Shown: positions 54,771-64,000 of the stretch, in pieces
Numbering within the stretch: position 1 is the stretch's first letter
Layout of the letters: each line of letters starts with the position of its first letter
Assembly: GCF_010993735.1 (NCBI RefSeq)
Contig: NZ_WQNI01000011.1
Span: forward strand, 62,001 to 126,000
Reading direction: 5' to 3'
Source of the DNA: Chelativorans alearensis
GTDB lineage: Bacteria; Pseudomonadota; Alphaproteobacteria; Rhizobiales; Rhizobiaceae
Length of the DNA stretch: 64,000 nt
Position numbers and translations under genes: made by a program
The notes under the pieces: generated by a model
Database searches by the model: none
Seen by the model: the letters and a program-made list of their open reading frames with translations, nothing else
Told to the model about the DNA's origin: nothing

Positions 54771-55235
54771 TCACTCCAGGTCCGGCTCGCCCTTGAGCTC
54801 GCCCAGCACGTCCTGAAAGTCCTTCGCCTCGCGGAAATTCCGGTAGACCGAAGCGAAGCGGACATAGGCGACGTCGTCGAGCGACTTCAGCGCCTCCATG
54901 ACCAGGAGGCCGATCTGGTCGGAAGGGATCTCGCTCTCGCCCGAGTTCTCGAGCTGGCGCACGATCCCAGTCACCGCGCGCTCCACGCGCTCGGGGTCGA
55001 CATTGCGCTTTCTCAGCGCGATGTCGAAGGAGCGCATCAGCTTGTCGCGGTCGAACGGCACCTTGCGGCCCGAGCGCTTGACCACCACGAGATCGCGCAG
55101 CTGCACGCGCTCGAAGGTGGTGAAGCGGCCGCCGCAATCGGGGCAGGCGCGGCGGCGGCGGATGGCGGCGCCGTCCTCGGCGGGCCGCGAATCCTTCACC
55201 TGGGTGTCCTCGGACTGGCAGTATGGGCAGCGCAT
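54771..55235 (-). CDS. nrdR: Transcriptional regulator NrdR
   Basis: 154 residues from ATG 55235. Zinc ribbon with Cys3, Cys6, Cys31 and Cys34 ([20 protein letters not shown]) followed by an ATP-cone ([40 protein letters not shown]). It represses ribonucleotide reductase genes when dATP is high. The order glyA-nrdR-ribD is conserved in alphaproteobacteria; no NrdR box was looked for systematically, and no reductase gene is in the window. Confidence 0.97.
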   Translation of the reverse strand: MRCPYCQSEDTQVKDSRPAEDGAAIRRRRACPDCGGRFTTFERVQLRDLVVVKRSGRKVPFDRDKLMRSFDIALRKRNVDPERVERAVTGIVRQLENSGESEIPSDQIGLLVMEALKSLDDVAYVRFASVYRNFREAKDFQDVLGELKGEPDLE

Positions 55236-55274
55236 GGCAGCCTTTTCTTGGCAGAATCGCTTGTCGCGTCAGCC

Positions 55275-56588
55275 TTACCCCAGATAGGGGTAGAGCGGAA
55301 AGCGGTTGAGAAGGCCTTCGACCTTCTTCTTGACCGCTTCCTCGACAGCCAGGTTGCCCTCGTCGGAATTGGCCGCCTTCAGCCCGTCCAGCACCTCGGC
55401 GATCAACTGCCCCACCTGAGCGAACTCGGCGACGCCGAAGCCGCGCGTCGTGCCGGCGGGAGTGCCGAGGCGGATACCGGAGGTGACGAAGGGCTTTTCC
55501 GGGTCGAAGGGGATGCCGTTCTTGTTGCAGGTGATGTTGGCCCGCCCCAGCGCCGCCTCGGCGCGCTTGCCCGTCGCGTTCTTGGGGCGCAGGTCCACCA
55601 GCATCAGATGGTTGTCCGTGCCGCCGGAGACGATATCGAGGCCGGTCTCCTTGAGGCTCGCGGCAAGCGCCCGGGCGTTTGCCACCACCTGGTGCGCGTA
55701 GGCCTTGAACTCGGGCTGCAACGCCTCGCCCAGCGCCACCGCCTTGGCGGCGATGACGTGCATCAGCGGCCCGCCCTGCAGGCCGGGGAAGACGGCTGAG
55801 TTGAGCTTTTTCGCAATGGCCTCGTCGTTGGCGAGGATCATGCCGCCGCGCGGTCCGCGGAGAGACTTGTGCGTGGTGGTCGTCACCACATGGGCGTGCG
55901 GCAGGGGCGAGGGATGCGCGTCGCCCGCCACCAGGCCGGCGATGTGCGCCATGTCGACCATCAGGTAAGCGCCGACGCTGTCGGCGATCTCGCGGAAGCG
56001 CTTCCAGTCCCAGACGCGCGAATAGGCCGTTCCGCCGGCCAGGATCAGCTTCGGCTTCTTCTCGTGTGCCAGCCGCTCCACCTCGTCCATGTCGAGGAGG
56101 TGGTCGTCCTGGCGCACGCCGTAGGAGACGACGTTGAACCATTTGCCGGACATGTTGACGGGCGAGCCGTGGGTGAGATGGCCGCCGGAATTCAGGTCCA
56201 GCCCCATGAAGGTGTCGCCGGGCTGCAGCAGCGCCAGGAATACCGCCTGGTTCATCTGGCTGCCGGAGTTGGGCTGCACATTGGCGAAATTGCAGCCGAA
56301 GAGCTCCTTGGCGCGGGCAATCGCCAGCTCCTCCACCACATCGACGAACTCGCAGCCGCCATAGTAGCGCTTGCCGGGATAACCCTCGGCATATTTGTTG
56401 GTGAGCACGGTACCCTGCGCTTCCATCACCGCGCGGGAGACGATGTTTTCCGAGGCGATCAGCTGGATCTCGTCGCGCTGGCGACCGAGCTCGTTGCGGA
56501 TCGCGTCGAAGATGTCGCGGTCGGTATCCTCAAGCGGCCGTGAGAAAAAGGTCTCGGTCTCGACGGCGGCGGCGGACGCATGTGCCAT
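55275..56588 (-). CDS. glyA: Serine hydroxymethyltransferase
   Basis: 437 residues from ATG 56588. PLP enzyme with the lysine in [20 protein letters not shown], the [17 protein letters not shown] substrate segment and the folate-binding [18 protein letters not shown]. It makes glycine and methylene-tetrahydrofolate from serine. It is the first gene of the leftward unit glyA-nrdR-ribD-ribE-(ribH-nusB-MFS); 39 bp separate it from nrdR. Confidence 0.97.
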   Translation of the reverse strand: MAHASAAAVETETFFSRPLEDTDRDIFDAIRNELGRQRDEIQLIASENIVSRAVMEAQGTVLTNKYAEGYPGKRYYGGCEFVDVVEELAIARAKELFGCNFANVQPNSGSQMNQAVFLALLQPGDTFMGLDLNSGGHLTHGSPVNMSGKWFNVVSYGVRQDDHLLDMDEVERLAHEKKPKLILAGGTAYSRVWDWKRFREIADSVGAYLMVDMAHIAGLVAGDAHPSPLPHAHVVTTTTHKSLRGPRGGMILANDEAIAKKLNSAVFPGLQGGPLMHVIAAKAVALGEALQPEFKAYAHQVVANARALAASLKETGLDIVSGGTDNHLMLVDLRPKNATGKRAEAALGRANITCNKNGIPFDPEKPFVTSGIRLGTPAGTTRGFGVAEFAQVGQLIAEVLDGLKAANSDEGNLAVEEAVKKKVEGLLNRFPLYPYLG

Positions 56589-56743
56589 GGCGATGTCACC
56601 CCTTGCGCTAGAAGCTCATGATGCGTGGCGGAACCCGCGCGCCCTTAGCACTTTTCCGGGACCGCCACCACGTCTTGTGCCGATTTTTTGAGAGGGTGCG
56701 ACATAGAGCACGACATACCGCGGCGTGGATAGGCCGGAAATGC

Positions 56744-56772
56744 GAAAAGGCCGCCCCGAAGGAGCGGCCTTT
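56744..56772 (-). terminator. Rho-independent terminator of the L,D-transpeptidase gene
   Basis: GGCCGC/GCGGCC stem around a nine-base loop; on the minus strand it is followed by TTTTCGC. It lies 26 bp behind the stop of the transpeptidase gene and 155 bp before glyA. Confidence 0.85.
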
Positions 56773-56797
56773 GAATGGAGCTCTCAGGTGAGGATCG

Positions 56798-58057
56798 CTA
56801 CAGCGCGGTGGAAATCTGCAGCTCCTGCTGGCCGTCGCGGCCGTAGATGTCGTCGCGGAAGTGGATCGCGCCGTCGCCCGTCGACCATGCCGAGATGTAG
56901 GTGAAATAGACCGGCACCGGATTGGCGACGGGAATGCGCTTGTCTTCCTCGGTCTGGATCGTCGTCTCGATGGTGCGCCGGTCCCAGCCGGGCGTGTCGC
57001 GCAGGATCCACGTCACCAGGTCGCGCACGTTCTGCACGCGCACGCAGCCGGAGGAGTGGAAGCGCGCCTGATCGCCGAAAAGCTGCTGCTGCGGCGTATC
57101 GTGCATGTAGACCGCATGCTCGTTGGGAAAATTGATCTTGACGGTGGCCATGGCGTTGATGCGGCCGGGGTCCTGGCGGAAGCGGTATTTCGCCGCGTCG
57201 TCCGTCGACCAGTCGACGGAGAGCGGATCGACCTCGGTGCCGTCCGGCGCGATCAGGCGGATGCTGTTGTCCGTCAGGTAGCTGGGGTCCTCCCGCATTT
57301 TCGGGATGATGTCCTTGCGGACGATGGACACCGGCGCATTCCAGTACGGGTTGAGGATGATCTCGTTGATCTTGGAGTTCAGCACCGGCGTCTGCCGGTC
57401 GACCTTGCCGACGATCGCCGTGTGGCGCAGGAAGACGCGGCCGTTCTCCACCGCCTCGATCGAGGCCGCGGGGATGTTGACCGTCACCAGGCGGCCGTCG
57501 AGAGGATTCGCCGTCAGCTCGCGCAGGCGCCCGAGATTCGTCTGCAGCTGGCCGAGACGGATCGGCGCCGAGACGTTGAGCGCGGAATAGGTGTACTGGC
57601 CGGTAACGCCGTCCGCGGGCAGGCCGTGGCGGGCCTGGAACCGCTTCAGCGCCGCATCGACGTAGGAATCGAAGGCAGGCGACATGCCGGCCTGCGTGGA
57701 CAGGTCCTCCGAAATCATCAGCCGGCGGCGCAGGATTTCCACATCCGGGTCGATGACGCCAAGCTGCAGCTTCTTGGTGGCCGGCACCATGGGCCAGCCG
57801 CCGCGCCCGACGATGTCCGAATACCGGGCGATGGCACGCTCGACATTGCTCGCCGTCTGCTGGCTGAGAATGGGTTGGGTAGAGGAGACGTTGCCGCCTT
57901 GCGCGGCCTGGGCGTCGAAGCGGTCGCCCCAACTGCCCCGCCGCGGGGAATTGATGATGGCATCGATTGCATTCTGCGCCCTGGCGGAGCCTGCAAGGGC
58001 CGCAGCGGCCGCGGCAGCACCGGCTCCGGTAAGGAAAAGGCGGCGGTTGGATTTCAT
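56798..58057 (-). CDS. ldtP: L,D-transpeptidase (YcbB/LdtP type)
   Basis: 419 residues from ATG 58057. Twin-arginine-like signal (NRRLFLTGAGAAAAAAALAG). Residues 110-160 are a peptidoglycan-binding domain (DPDVEILRRRLMISEDLS, ALKRFQARHGLPADGVTGQY). The YkuD catalytic domain covers about 190-370: TAIVGKVDRQTPVLNSKINE and ARFHSSGCVRVQNVRDLVTW with the nucleophile Cys338. It makes 3-3 cross-links (or attaches proteins) in the peptidoglycan from the periplasm. Its neighbour is an LdtR-like regulator, the pair known from Liberibacter and Sinorhizobium, on which the symbol is based. Confidence 0.9.
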   Translation of the reverse strand: MKSNRRLFLTGAGAAAAAAALAGSARAQNAIDAIINSPRRGSWGDRFDAQAAQGGNVSSTQPILSQQTASNVERAIARYSDIVGRGGWPMVPATKKLQLGVIDPDVEILRRRLMISEDLSTQAGMSPAFDSYVDAALKRFQARHGLPADGVTGQYTYSALNVSAPIRLGQLQTNLGRLRELTANPLDGRLVTVNIPAASIEAVENGRVFLRHTAIVGKVDRQTPVLNSKINEIILNPYWNAPVSIVRKDIIPKMREDPSYLTDNSIRLIAPDGTEVDPLSVDWSTDDAAKYRFRQDPGRINAMATVKINFPNEHAVYMHDTPQQQLFGDQARFHSSGCVRVQNVRDLVTWILRDTPGWDRRTIETTIQTEEDKRIPVANPVPVYFTYISAWSTGDGAIHFRDDIYGRDGQQELQISTAL

Positions 58058-58357
58058 GTTTACCGAACCCTCAACGTAAAACCCGGATTGTCTGGCTTTC
58101 GAACGTGCACGAAACAGCGTTAATTTTTCGCCAAAGCGCCGCTCGAAGCGTGACCGACTTGCCCTCTCCGGCCGGAATGCGGCCTTGGCAGCGGCGATGT
58201 CGCATCATCCATTCCACCGCAATTATGTTATTAACGTGGCGCTTATGATTACAACAGGACGCCCATCACAATACCGTAATGGCCGGCACCCCGTCAGGGA
58301 TACCAGCCATTCCGGTCGGCCTCCGCCGGCCGCCCCCAGCAGTCAAAACGGCACTGC
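58058..58357. other. Intergenic region between ldtR and ldtP
   Basis: 300 bp without a gene. It is AT-rich around 58213-58262 (ATTATGTTATTAACG, then TTATGATTACAACAGG), a stretch that suits an ldtP promoter and a regulator site; no exact operator could be named. Next to the ldtR stop it has a GC-rich inverted repeat (GGTCGGC...GCCGGCC) without T-run. Confidence 0.5.
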
Positions 58358-58873
58358 TCACATGCGATAGGCGATGGTGTCGTTCCAGAAGCGGTCGAGC
58401 CGCTGCAGGGCACGGTTCATCTGGCGGAACTCGTCGGCCTTGATGCCGCCCACCTGCTCGATGGAGCCGATGTGACGGTCGTAGAGCTTGGAGACGACCT
58501 TGGCGATCTCCGTGCCCTTCGGCGTCAGGCTGATGCGAACCGAGCGGCGGTCGACGCGCGAGCGCTGGTGGTGGACGAAGCCCTGGTCGACGAGCTTCTT
58601 CAGGTTGTACGAGACGTTGGAGCCGAGATAATAGCCGCGCGTGCGCAGCTCGCCCGCCGTCAGCTCGGCATCGCCGATATTGAACAGGAGCAGCGCCTGG
58701 ATGGCGTTGATGTCGCTGCGGCCCTGGCGCTCGAACTCGTCCTTGATGACGTCGAGCAGGCGGCGGTGCAGCCGCTCGACGAGCTGCAGGGATTCAAGAT
58801 AGAGGGAGCGCAGCGGCGCCTCGCCCTCTTCGTGGGTAGACGTCTTCTGTGTCGCGGATCGCGTGTTGATCAT
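58358..58873 (-). CDS. ldtR: LdtR-type MarR-family regulator
   Basis: 171 residues from ATG 58873 (MINTRSATQKTS), chosen because AAAGG stands 8 bases upstream; a GTG 15 codons earlier is an alternative. MarR winged helix: YLESLQLVERLHRRLLDVIK, NAIQALLLFNIGDAELTAGE, GYYLGSNVSYNLKKLVDQGF (recognition helix) and the wing HQRSRVDRRSVRISLTPKG. The sequence type and its place before an L,D-transpeptidase match LdtR, which controls the transpeptidase gene and stress tolerance in Liberibacter and Sinorhizobium. It lies upstream of ldtP on the same strand. Confidence 0.87.
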   Translation of the reverse strand: MINTRSATQKTSTHEEGEAPLRSLYLESLQLVERLHRRLLDVIKDEFERQGRSDINAIQALLLFNIGDAELTAGELRTRGYYLGSNVSYNLKKLVDQGFVHHQRSRVDRRSVRISLTPKGTEIAKVVSKLYDRHIGSIEQVGGIKADEFRQMNRALQRLDRFWNDTIAYRM

Positions 58874-59027
58874 AACTGGTGCCTTTCGTTTTGACGCCGG
58901 TGAGTTTTTTGTTTTCACCTTGGAGGCAACCCTATCGAATGCACCTAAAATTCGACTTAAACGTCAGGCTTAACAACACCTTGCGCAGGAAACCCTGCAT
59001 TTAGGGCTAAAAAGGCGTTAACTTCGG

Positions 59028-59450
59028 TTAATGCGGGTCGCGGCGCCGGGCGAGATGAAGCAAGGTCCGCAGCACGGCATAAAGGGCGGCCACCGCGCCG
59101 TGCAGAACGATGAGCCAGGGCCACGCGCCGAAGAGCTGGGGGAAGAAGCCGTACATGACGGCTTCGGCGGCCGCGCACAGGAACCAGACCACCGGTCCCC
59201 AGGAAGCCAGCATCCAAAGCCCGACCGCGGCAAAGGGAAAGAGGACGGCGAGCGGGGCGGCCGTCGCCTGCCAGTAGAACGGCATCAGGTCGAAGCGCCA
59301 TTCCGGCCCCTCGAAGAAGCCCAGGAGCCTGACCCAGTAGCCGATGCCCTGGACGAGGCAGAAAAGCGCCACGGCGCGCTGCAGCATCTCCAGCGCATAT
59401 TCGAGGGGGGATTGGCGCACCGGCATCTGCGTGACCGCGTCGTTCGTCAC
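59028..59450 (-). CDS. Small membrane protein (DUF6163-like)
   Basis: 140 residues from ATG 59450. Four membrane segments: LQRAVALFCLVQGIGYWVRL, ATAAPLAVLFPFAAVGLWML, WGPVVWFLCAAAEAVMYGFF and WLIVLHGAVAALYAVLRTLL. It appears to be the membrane protein that accompanies ldtR in Rhizobiales, which I associate with DUF6163. Function unknown. It overlaps the hydratase-type gene upstream by 4 bp and lies 154 bp before ldtR. Confidence 0.75.
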   Translation of the reverse strand: MTNDAVTQMPVRQSPLEYALEMLQRAVALFCLVQGIGYWVRLLGFFEGPEWRFDLMPFYWQATAAPLAVLFPFAAVGLWMLASWGPVVWFLCAAAEAVMYGFFPQLFGAWPWLIVLHGAVAALYAVLRTLLHLARRRDPH

Positions 59451-60499
59451 AGCTTAAGCTCCCCGTCGGGAAGCGGCGCGAAAAAAGCGTCGATCGCCGC
59501 CGGGTTCACCTCGTCGAGCGATGCCGGCCGCCACTCCGGCGCCCTCGTCCTGTCGATCACCGCCGCGCGGATGCCCTCGTAGAAGTCGCCGTTGGCCAGC
59601 ATGCGGTTGACGATCCGGAACTCCATGCGCATGCACTCGTCCATGGTGAGCGCGGCGCCGAGGCGCAGTTGCCGGAAGGCGACGTGAAGGCTGGTCGGCG
59701 AGCGCTTGGCGATTGTCTTAAGTGTCGCGGCCGCGAATCCATCCCCCTCTTCCGCGGCTTGCGAAAGGCTGGCGACGCACTCTTCCAGCGTCAAAAGGGA
59801 AAAATGCCGGGCGATGGCGTCAAGGCTCGCCGCGTCCTTTTCTCGGGGCACGTCGCGGGCGCGAGCGGCAAGGGCTCCGTCCACCTCGCCCGTCCGGGCG
59901 ATCTCGTCTACAAGCCCCGCAAGCGCCGCCGAATCGACGGCATGGGTGGCAAGCCCCGCCCCGAGCGCCTCGCCCTGCCCGATGCGCTCGCCGGTCAGTG
60001 CCAGATACATGCCGTAGTGGCCTTTAAGGCGTGACAGGAAGTGGCTGCCGCCGACATCGGGGAAGAAGCCGATGCCGACCTCGGGCATGGCGAAAACCGC
60101 CTTCTCCGTCATCACCCGGTGCGAACCGTGGGCGGAAACGCCCACCCCGCCGCCCATCACCACCCCGTCGATCAGCGCCACATAGGGCTTCGAGAGGCGC
60201 GCGATGGCCGCATTGAGGCGGTATTCGTCGGCGAAGAAGCCGATCGGCGGCCTGCCGGCGCGGCCGGCTTCATAGATGTCTAGAATGTCGCCGCCGGCGC
60301 AGAAGGCCCTGCCCTCCCCCTTGATGAGGACGACGCGCACTTTCTCGTCCGCCTCCCAGGCGGCCAATGCGCGGCCGATGGCCTTGACCATGGAATGGGT
60401 GAGCGCGTTGAGCGCGGCCGGTCGGTCAAGCACAATGATGCCCGCATGGCCTTGCCGCCCGAAACGGATGTCGCCGCCACCGTCGAAATCGCCTTCCAA
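59447..60499 (-). CDS. 3-hydroxyisobutyryl-CoA hydrolase / enoyl-CoA hydratase-like protein
   Basis: 350 residues from TTG 60499, preceded by GGGGAGG at 5-base spacing; the open frame to 60598 has no comparable site. Long crotonase of the ECH_2 type: IIVLDRPAALNALTHSMVKA, VLIKGEGRAFCAGGDILDIY, GVVMGGGVGVSAHGSHRVMT and EVGIGFFPDVGGSHFLSRL, with the C-terminal helix block typical of the hydrolase (TSLHVAFRQLRLGAALTMDE). The glutamate in MPEVGIGFFPD is the family's catalytic residue. It acts in valine breakdown. It is the first gene of a unit that continues with the membrane protein. Confidence 0.9.
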   Translation of the reverse strand: MEGDFDGGGDIRFGRQGHAGIIVLDRPAALNALTHSMVKAIGRALAAWEADEKVRVVLIKGEGRAFCAGGDILDIYEAGRAGRPPIGFFADEYRLNAAIARLSKPYVALIDGVVMGGGVGVSAHGSHRVMTEKAVFAMPEVGIGFFPDVGGSHFLSRLKGHYGMYLALTGERIGQGEALGAGLATHAVDSAALAGLVDEIARTGEVDGALAARARDVPREKDAASLDAIARHFSLLTLEECVASLSQAAEEGDGFAAATLKTIAKRSPTSLHVAFRQLRLGAALTMDECMRMEFRIVNRMLANGDFYEGIRAAVIDRTRAPEWRPASLDEVNPAAIDAFFAPLPDGELKL

Positions 60500-60678
60500 T
60501 CGAGCCTCCCCTCGCGAAACGCTCAATTGGTGATTATGTGCGGCATGGCGCCGCGTCAATGGCGGCATGCCCGCCTTTCCCGCCGCCACGGGCCGCATCG
60601 GGGGCGATACGCCCGCACTCCATGTTGTTCAGGCGTGTCGGCGCGTGATAAATATCGCGGCATACTGGAGAAAAGCCC

Positions 60679-61713
<1,035 letters not shown>

Positions 61714-61745
61714 CGGGCGGCAGCGCCATCGTTCGGAGCATTGCG

Positions 61746-62042
61746 ATGAGACAGGACAAGGCCATCCAAGAGGTGCTGCGAAACGCGGAAGCGTTGCAGT
61801 CGATGGGCGTAACCGCCCTCTACCTCTTCGGCTCGACAGCCCGCGATCAAGCCGTCGAAGACAGCGATGTCGATATATTCATCGACTACGACAAGAACCG
61901 CCGCTTTTCGCTTATCAATCTCGTCGGCATCAAGCAGTTTCTCGAAGAACGCTTGGCGACCGACATCGACATCACCACACGCGACAGCCTTCACCCGATG
62001 CTCAAGGACGACATCGAGGGATCGGCTGTTCGGGTATTCTAA
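61746..62042 (+). CDS. MNT-type nucleotidyltransferase, antitoxin partner of HEPN protein
   Basis: 98 residues from ATG 61746. Minimal nucleotidyltransferase: ALYLFGSTARDQAVEDSDVD with the GS...D.D motif and IDYDKNRRFSLINLVGI. In MNT-HEPN modules this protein adds nucleotides to the HEPN toxin and so silences it. The stop and the ATG of the HEPN gene share one base (TAATG), the tight coupling usual for such pairs. It is shorter than average but complete for the minimal family. Confidence 0.85.
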   Translation: MRQDKAIQEVLRNAEALQSMGVTALYLFGSTARDQAVEDSDVDIFIDYDKNRRFSLINLVGIKQFLEERLATDIDITTRDSLHPMLKDDIEGSAVRVF

Positions 62043-62401
62043 TGGCGGCCCGAAAAATCCGGCCGATCCTCGCCGAGATCGTTGAGGCGCTCGACGGTAT
62101 CGAGGCGGCGACAGCCGGAAAGGAGTTCGGACAATTCCAATCGGACTGGCTTTTGCGCCACGGAATTCAACGCGGAATTGAGATCATTTCGGAAGCCGCC
62201 CGTCACCTCCCTTCCGATTTGCTTGCGCTTGAACCGCAAATCCCGTGGAAACAGATACGCGGGATCGGCAATATGCTGCGCCACGAATATCACCGAATTT
62301 CAGATTCCATAGTCTGGGCCGTAGTTACCGAGGACCTTCCACCGCTGCGTCGTGCAATTGAGCGCATTCAGATATCGCTCGATGCGTCTGGTATCGAATG
62401 A
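62042..62401 (+). CDS. HEPN-domain (DUF86) protein, putative RNase toxin
   Basis: 119 residues from ATG 62042. HepT/DUF86 fold: LAEIVEALDGIEAATAGKEF, SDWLLRHGIQRGIEIISEAA and the end WKQIRGIGNMLRHEYHRISD. The typical HEPN motif is R-x4-H with Arg-Asn; here the Arg position reads Gly-Asn (GIGNMLRHEY), with Arg beside the His instead. Many Rhizobiales members seem to have this form, so it may be a subfamily mark and need not mean loss of function. The toxin role rests on the pairing with the MNT gene. Confidence 0.85.
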   Translation: MAARKIRPILAEIVEALDGIEAATAGKEFGQFQSDWLLRHGIQRGIEIISEAARHLPSDLLALEPQIPWKQIRGIGNMLRHEYHRISDSIVWAVVTEDLPPLRRAIERIQISLDASGIE

Positions 62402-62500
62402 ACGATGGGGGTGCCGGGCGACATGCCATCCTCGAAATCTTGAAACCCCGCCCTCCATCCCCATCTGCAAGTGACCAGCTTCCCATAAGGCAGGAGCCCA

Positions 62501-62983
62501 ATGGCACACACAGACGCACATTCAAGGACGCTCGACGGCGAGGTCATCGCCGCGCGCCTCGATGACTGGCGCACCCTTCAGGGCGTGCGCACGCGGCGCG
62601 TCATCGCCTTTTTCGTCGACTATCTCCTGATCGGCCTGATTCTCATCCCCGTCGGGCTCCTGGTGTTCCTGTTCGGCCTCCTCACCCTCGGCCTCGGCTG
62701 GCTGCTCTTCGGCATTCTCGGGCCGGTGATAGCCCTTCTCTATGTCGCCGCCACACTCGGGGGGCGGCATCAATCCACCCTCGGCATGCGGATGATGGGC
62801 ATTCGCCTCGAAAGGCTCGACGGCGGCCGCGTCGACCCTCTTCTGGCGGTCGTCCACACGGTTCTTTTCTGGGCCGGCAACGCCATCCTCACGCCTCTTA
62901 TCCTGCTCGCCACCCTCATCCTTCGCTACAAGCGCGCCGTGCACGACCTGCTTCTGGGCACGGTGGTGGTGCGCGCCGACTGA
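62501..62983 (+). CDS. RDD-family membrane protein
   Basis: 160 residues from ATG 62501 with AAGGCAGGAG just upstream. RDD domain: VRTRRVIAFFVDYLLIGLIL with the Arg-Arg...Asp element, a second segment LGLGWLLFGILGPVIALLYV, HQSTLGMRMMGIRLERLDGG and the end DLLLGTVVVRAD. Four membrane segments in all. Members are thought to take part in transport or in membrane stress, without a settled substrate. It lies 100 bp behind the HEPN gene; a hairpin (ACCACGCC/GGCGTGGT, 62995-63018) without T-run follows. Confidence 0.9.
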   Translation: MAHTDAHSRTLDGEVIAARLDDWRTLQGVRTRRVIAFFVDYLLIGLILIPVGLLVFLFGLLTLGLGWLLFGILGPVIALLYVAATLGGRHQSTLGMRMMGIRLERLDGGRVDPLLAVVHTVLFWAGNAILTPLILLATLILRYKRAVHDLLLGTVVVRAD

Positions 62984-63136
62984 CGGAACGGCGTACCACG
63001 CCGAGGCGAAGGCGTGGTGCAAAGTTGCGCATGAGATGGTAGCGCGGGCAAATCCATGCTTGCGGCGGCAAGCGCCGTGCTTATGCTCTGGCGCACCTGC
63101 GGGCAGCGGCCCGCGTGCAGTTGAATGCGGGACGCG

Positions 63137-64000
63137 ATGGCCGATTTCCACCTCTGGATGACCTATGCGATCATCCTCGTAACCGTCGTCGCCTATACGA
63201 GCGAGCGCTTCGCGCTGGAGCAGGTGGCGCTGGGGAGCCTTGCGGCCTTCCTCTTCCTGTTCGCCGTCTTCCCTTACGCGAACGAGACCTATGGCAGCCT
63301 GAACCCGGAAGAGCTCTTGACCGGCTTCGCCAATCCGGCGCTTGCCACGGTGCTTGCGCTTCTCATCGTCGGCCAGGGCCTCTTCGCCACCGACGCCATG
63401 GACAGGCCGGCGCGCATGATCTCGCGCCTGGGCGGCCGCTCCAGCACCCGCGCCATCATTATTACCGTGTTGGCCGCCGCCGTCTTGAGCGCCGTTTTGA
63501 ACAACACGCCGGTGGTGGTCATCTTCATTCCCGTGCTCACGGTGATGGCGGCGCATCGCGGCTTTGCCGCCTCCAAGGCGCTGATGCCGCTTTCCTTCCT
63601 CACCATCCTGGGCGGCATGACGACGCTGATCGGCTCCTCCACCAACCTTCTGGTAGCAGGCGTCGCTGCCAAGTCGGGCATCGGCATCGATTTTTTCGAC
63701 ATCACCGTCCCGGGCGCGATGCTCGCCGCCGTCGGCGCGGTCTATGTGCTCGGCGTCATGCCGCGCATCCTGCGCAAGACCAGCAACGAGACCAGCTATC
63801 AGCAGACGGTCTCCGGCACCCAGTTCATCGGCGAGATCCGGCTGACGGCGGGTCATCCCTTCATCGGCATCGAATCGCGCGCCGGCCTGTTTCCCGGCCT
63901 CGGCGAATTGACCCCGCGCCTCATCGTGCGGCGCGGCATGAATTTCTATCCGCCTTTCGAGAACGTCACCCTCTCGGAGGGCGACCGGCTGGTGGTGACG
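63137..64000 (+). CDS. SLC13/DASS-type transporter with TrkA-C domain, 3' end outside the window
   Basis: At least 288 residues from ATG 63137 (MADFHLWMTYAIILVTV); the frame runs off the right edge. Membrane segments 1-7 of the SLC13 family with both substrate motifs: VLNNTPVVVIFIPVL and LIGSSTNLLVAG. From about residue 220 (TQFIGEIRLTAGHPFIGIES) a TrkA-C-like regulatory domain begins, as in the long (about 600-residue) bacterial members that carry two such domains between the halves of the transporter. Substrates of these are sulfate or dicarboxylates; which one applies cannot be read here. ORF completeness unknown. Confidence 0.88.
   Translation, partial: MADFHLWMTYAIILVTVVAYTSERFALEQVALGSLAAFLFLFAVFPYANETYGSLNPEELLTGFANPALATVLALLIVGQGLFATDAMDRPARMISRLGGRSSTRAIIITVLAAAVLSAVLNNTPVVVIFIPVLTVMAAHRGFAASKALMPLSFLTILGGMTTLIGSSTNLLVAGVAAKSGIGIDFFDITVPGAMLAAVGAVYVLGVMPRILRKTSNETSYQQTVSGTQFIGEIRLTAGHPFIGIESRAGLFPGLGELTPRLIVRRGMNFYPPFENVTLSEGDRLVVT

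Overview
The window is a high-GC alphaproteobacterial chromosome segment, most likely Rhizobiales and close to the Phyllobacteriaceae (Mesorhizobium, Chelativorans or Nitratireductor type). This rests on gene order rather than on any marker search: clpP-clpX-lon-hupB, rplM-rpsI-speB-argC-ctaA, CBP3 chaperone-yceD-plsX-fabH-ihfA-MerR-tRNA-Pro, glyA-nrdR-ribD-ribE-ribH-nusB and ldtP-ldtR are blocks typical of that order.

Positions 1 to about 13,990 are the right-hand part of an integrated prophage, less GC-rich than the rest and ending at a tRNA-Asp gene. It holds a phage protein cut by the window edge, a helix-turn-helix protein, a coiled-coil protein, a HK97-type prohead protease-like protein, a reverse-strand cargo gene, a tape-measure protein, a probable Ntn-hydrolase-like protein and a 1022-residue tailspike. 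No major capsid, connector or tail-tube gene lies between the protease and the tape measure, so the element looks defective or unusually arranged. Behind the tailspike stop the frame stays open and encodes an ADP-ribosyltransferase-like domain with no start codon. The control region follows: a leftward operon (two small HTH proteins, a lipoprotein), a Cro/C1-type regulator, a rightward early gene, an excisionase-like gene and a tyrosine integrase. Three copies of a GCG(A/T)TTTCGC core lie at its promoters.

From 14.2 to 18.1 kb lie a tRNA-Val, a LuxR-type regulator and a Slam outer-membrane protein next to a TbpB-like lipoprotein, which looks like a self-contained surface-lipoprotein export pair. 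From 18.3 to 33.9 kb the genes are housekeeping: HU, the Lon and ClpXP proteases, a cytochrome P450, a sulfhydrylase, an enoyl-CoA hydratase cluster, ribosomal proteins L13 and S9, agmatinase, ArgC and heme A synthase. A 560-bp gene-free stretch at 25.06-25.62 kb is rich in hairpins and is unexplained.

From 34.3 to 42.4 kb is an exopolysaccharide locus: a CelD-like acetyltransferase, a Wzz/GumC-type co-polymerase whose cytoplasmic kinase-like domain has lost its Walker A motif, a short Wza-like export lipoprotein, a GT4 glycosyltransferase, an ExoY/WcaJ-type priming enzyme and an O-antigen ligase/polymerase-like membrane protein.

From 42.4 kb to the right end come tRNA-Pro, a MerR regulator, ihfA, fatty-acid and phospholipid genes, bamE, a proton-pumping pyrophosphatase, an MFS transporter, the riboflavin/nusB/nrdR/glyA operon, an L,D-transpeptidase with its LdtR-type regulator, hemB, an MNT-HEPN toxin-antitoxin pair, an RDD protein and an SLC13-type transporter cut by the window end. 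Two related palindromic elements of about 125 bp sit behind argC and bamE.
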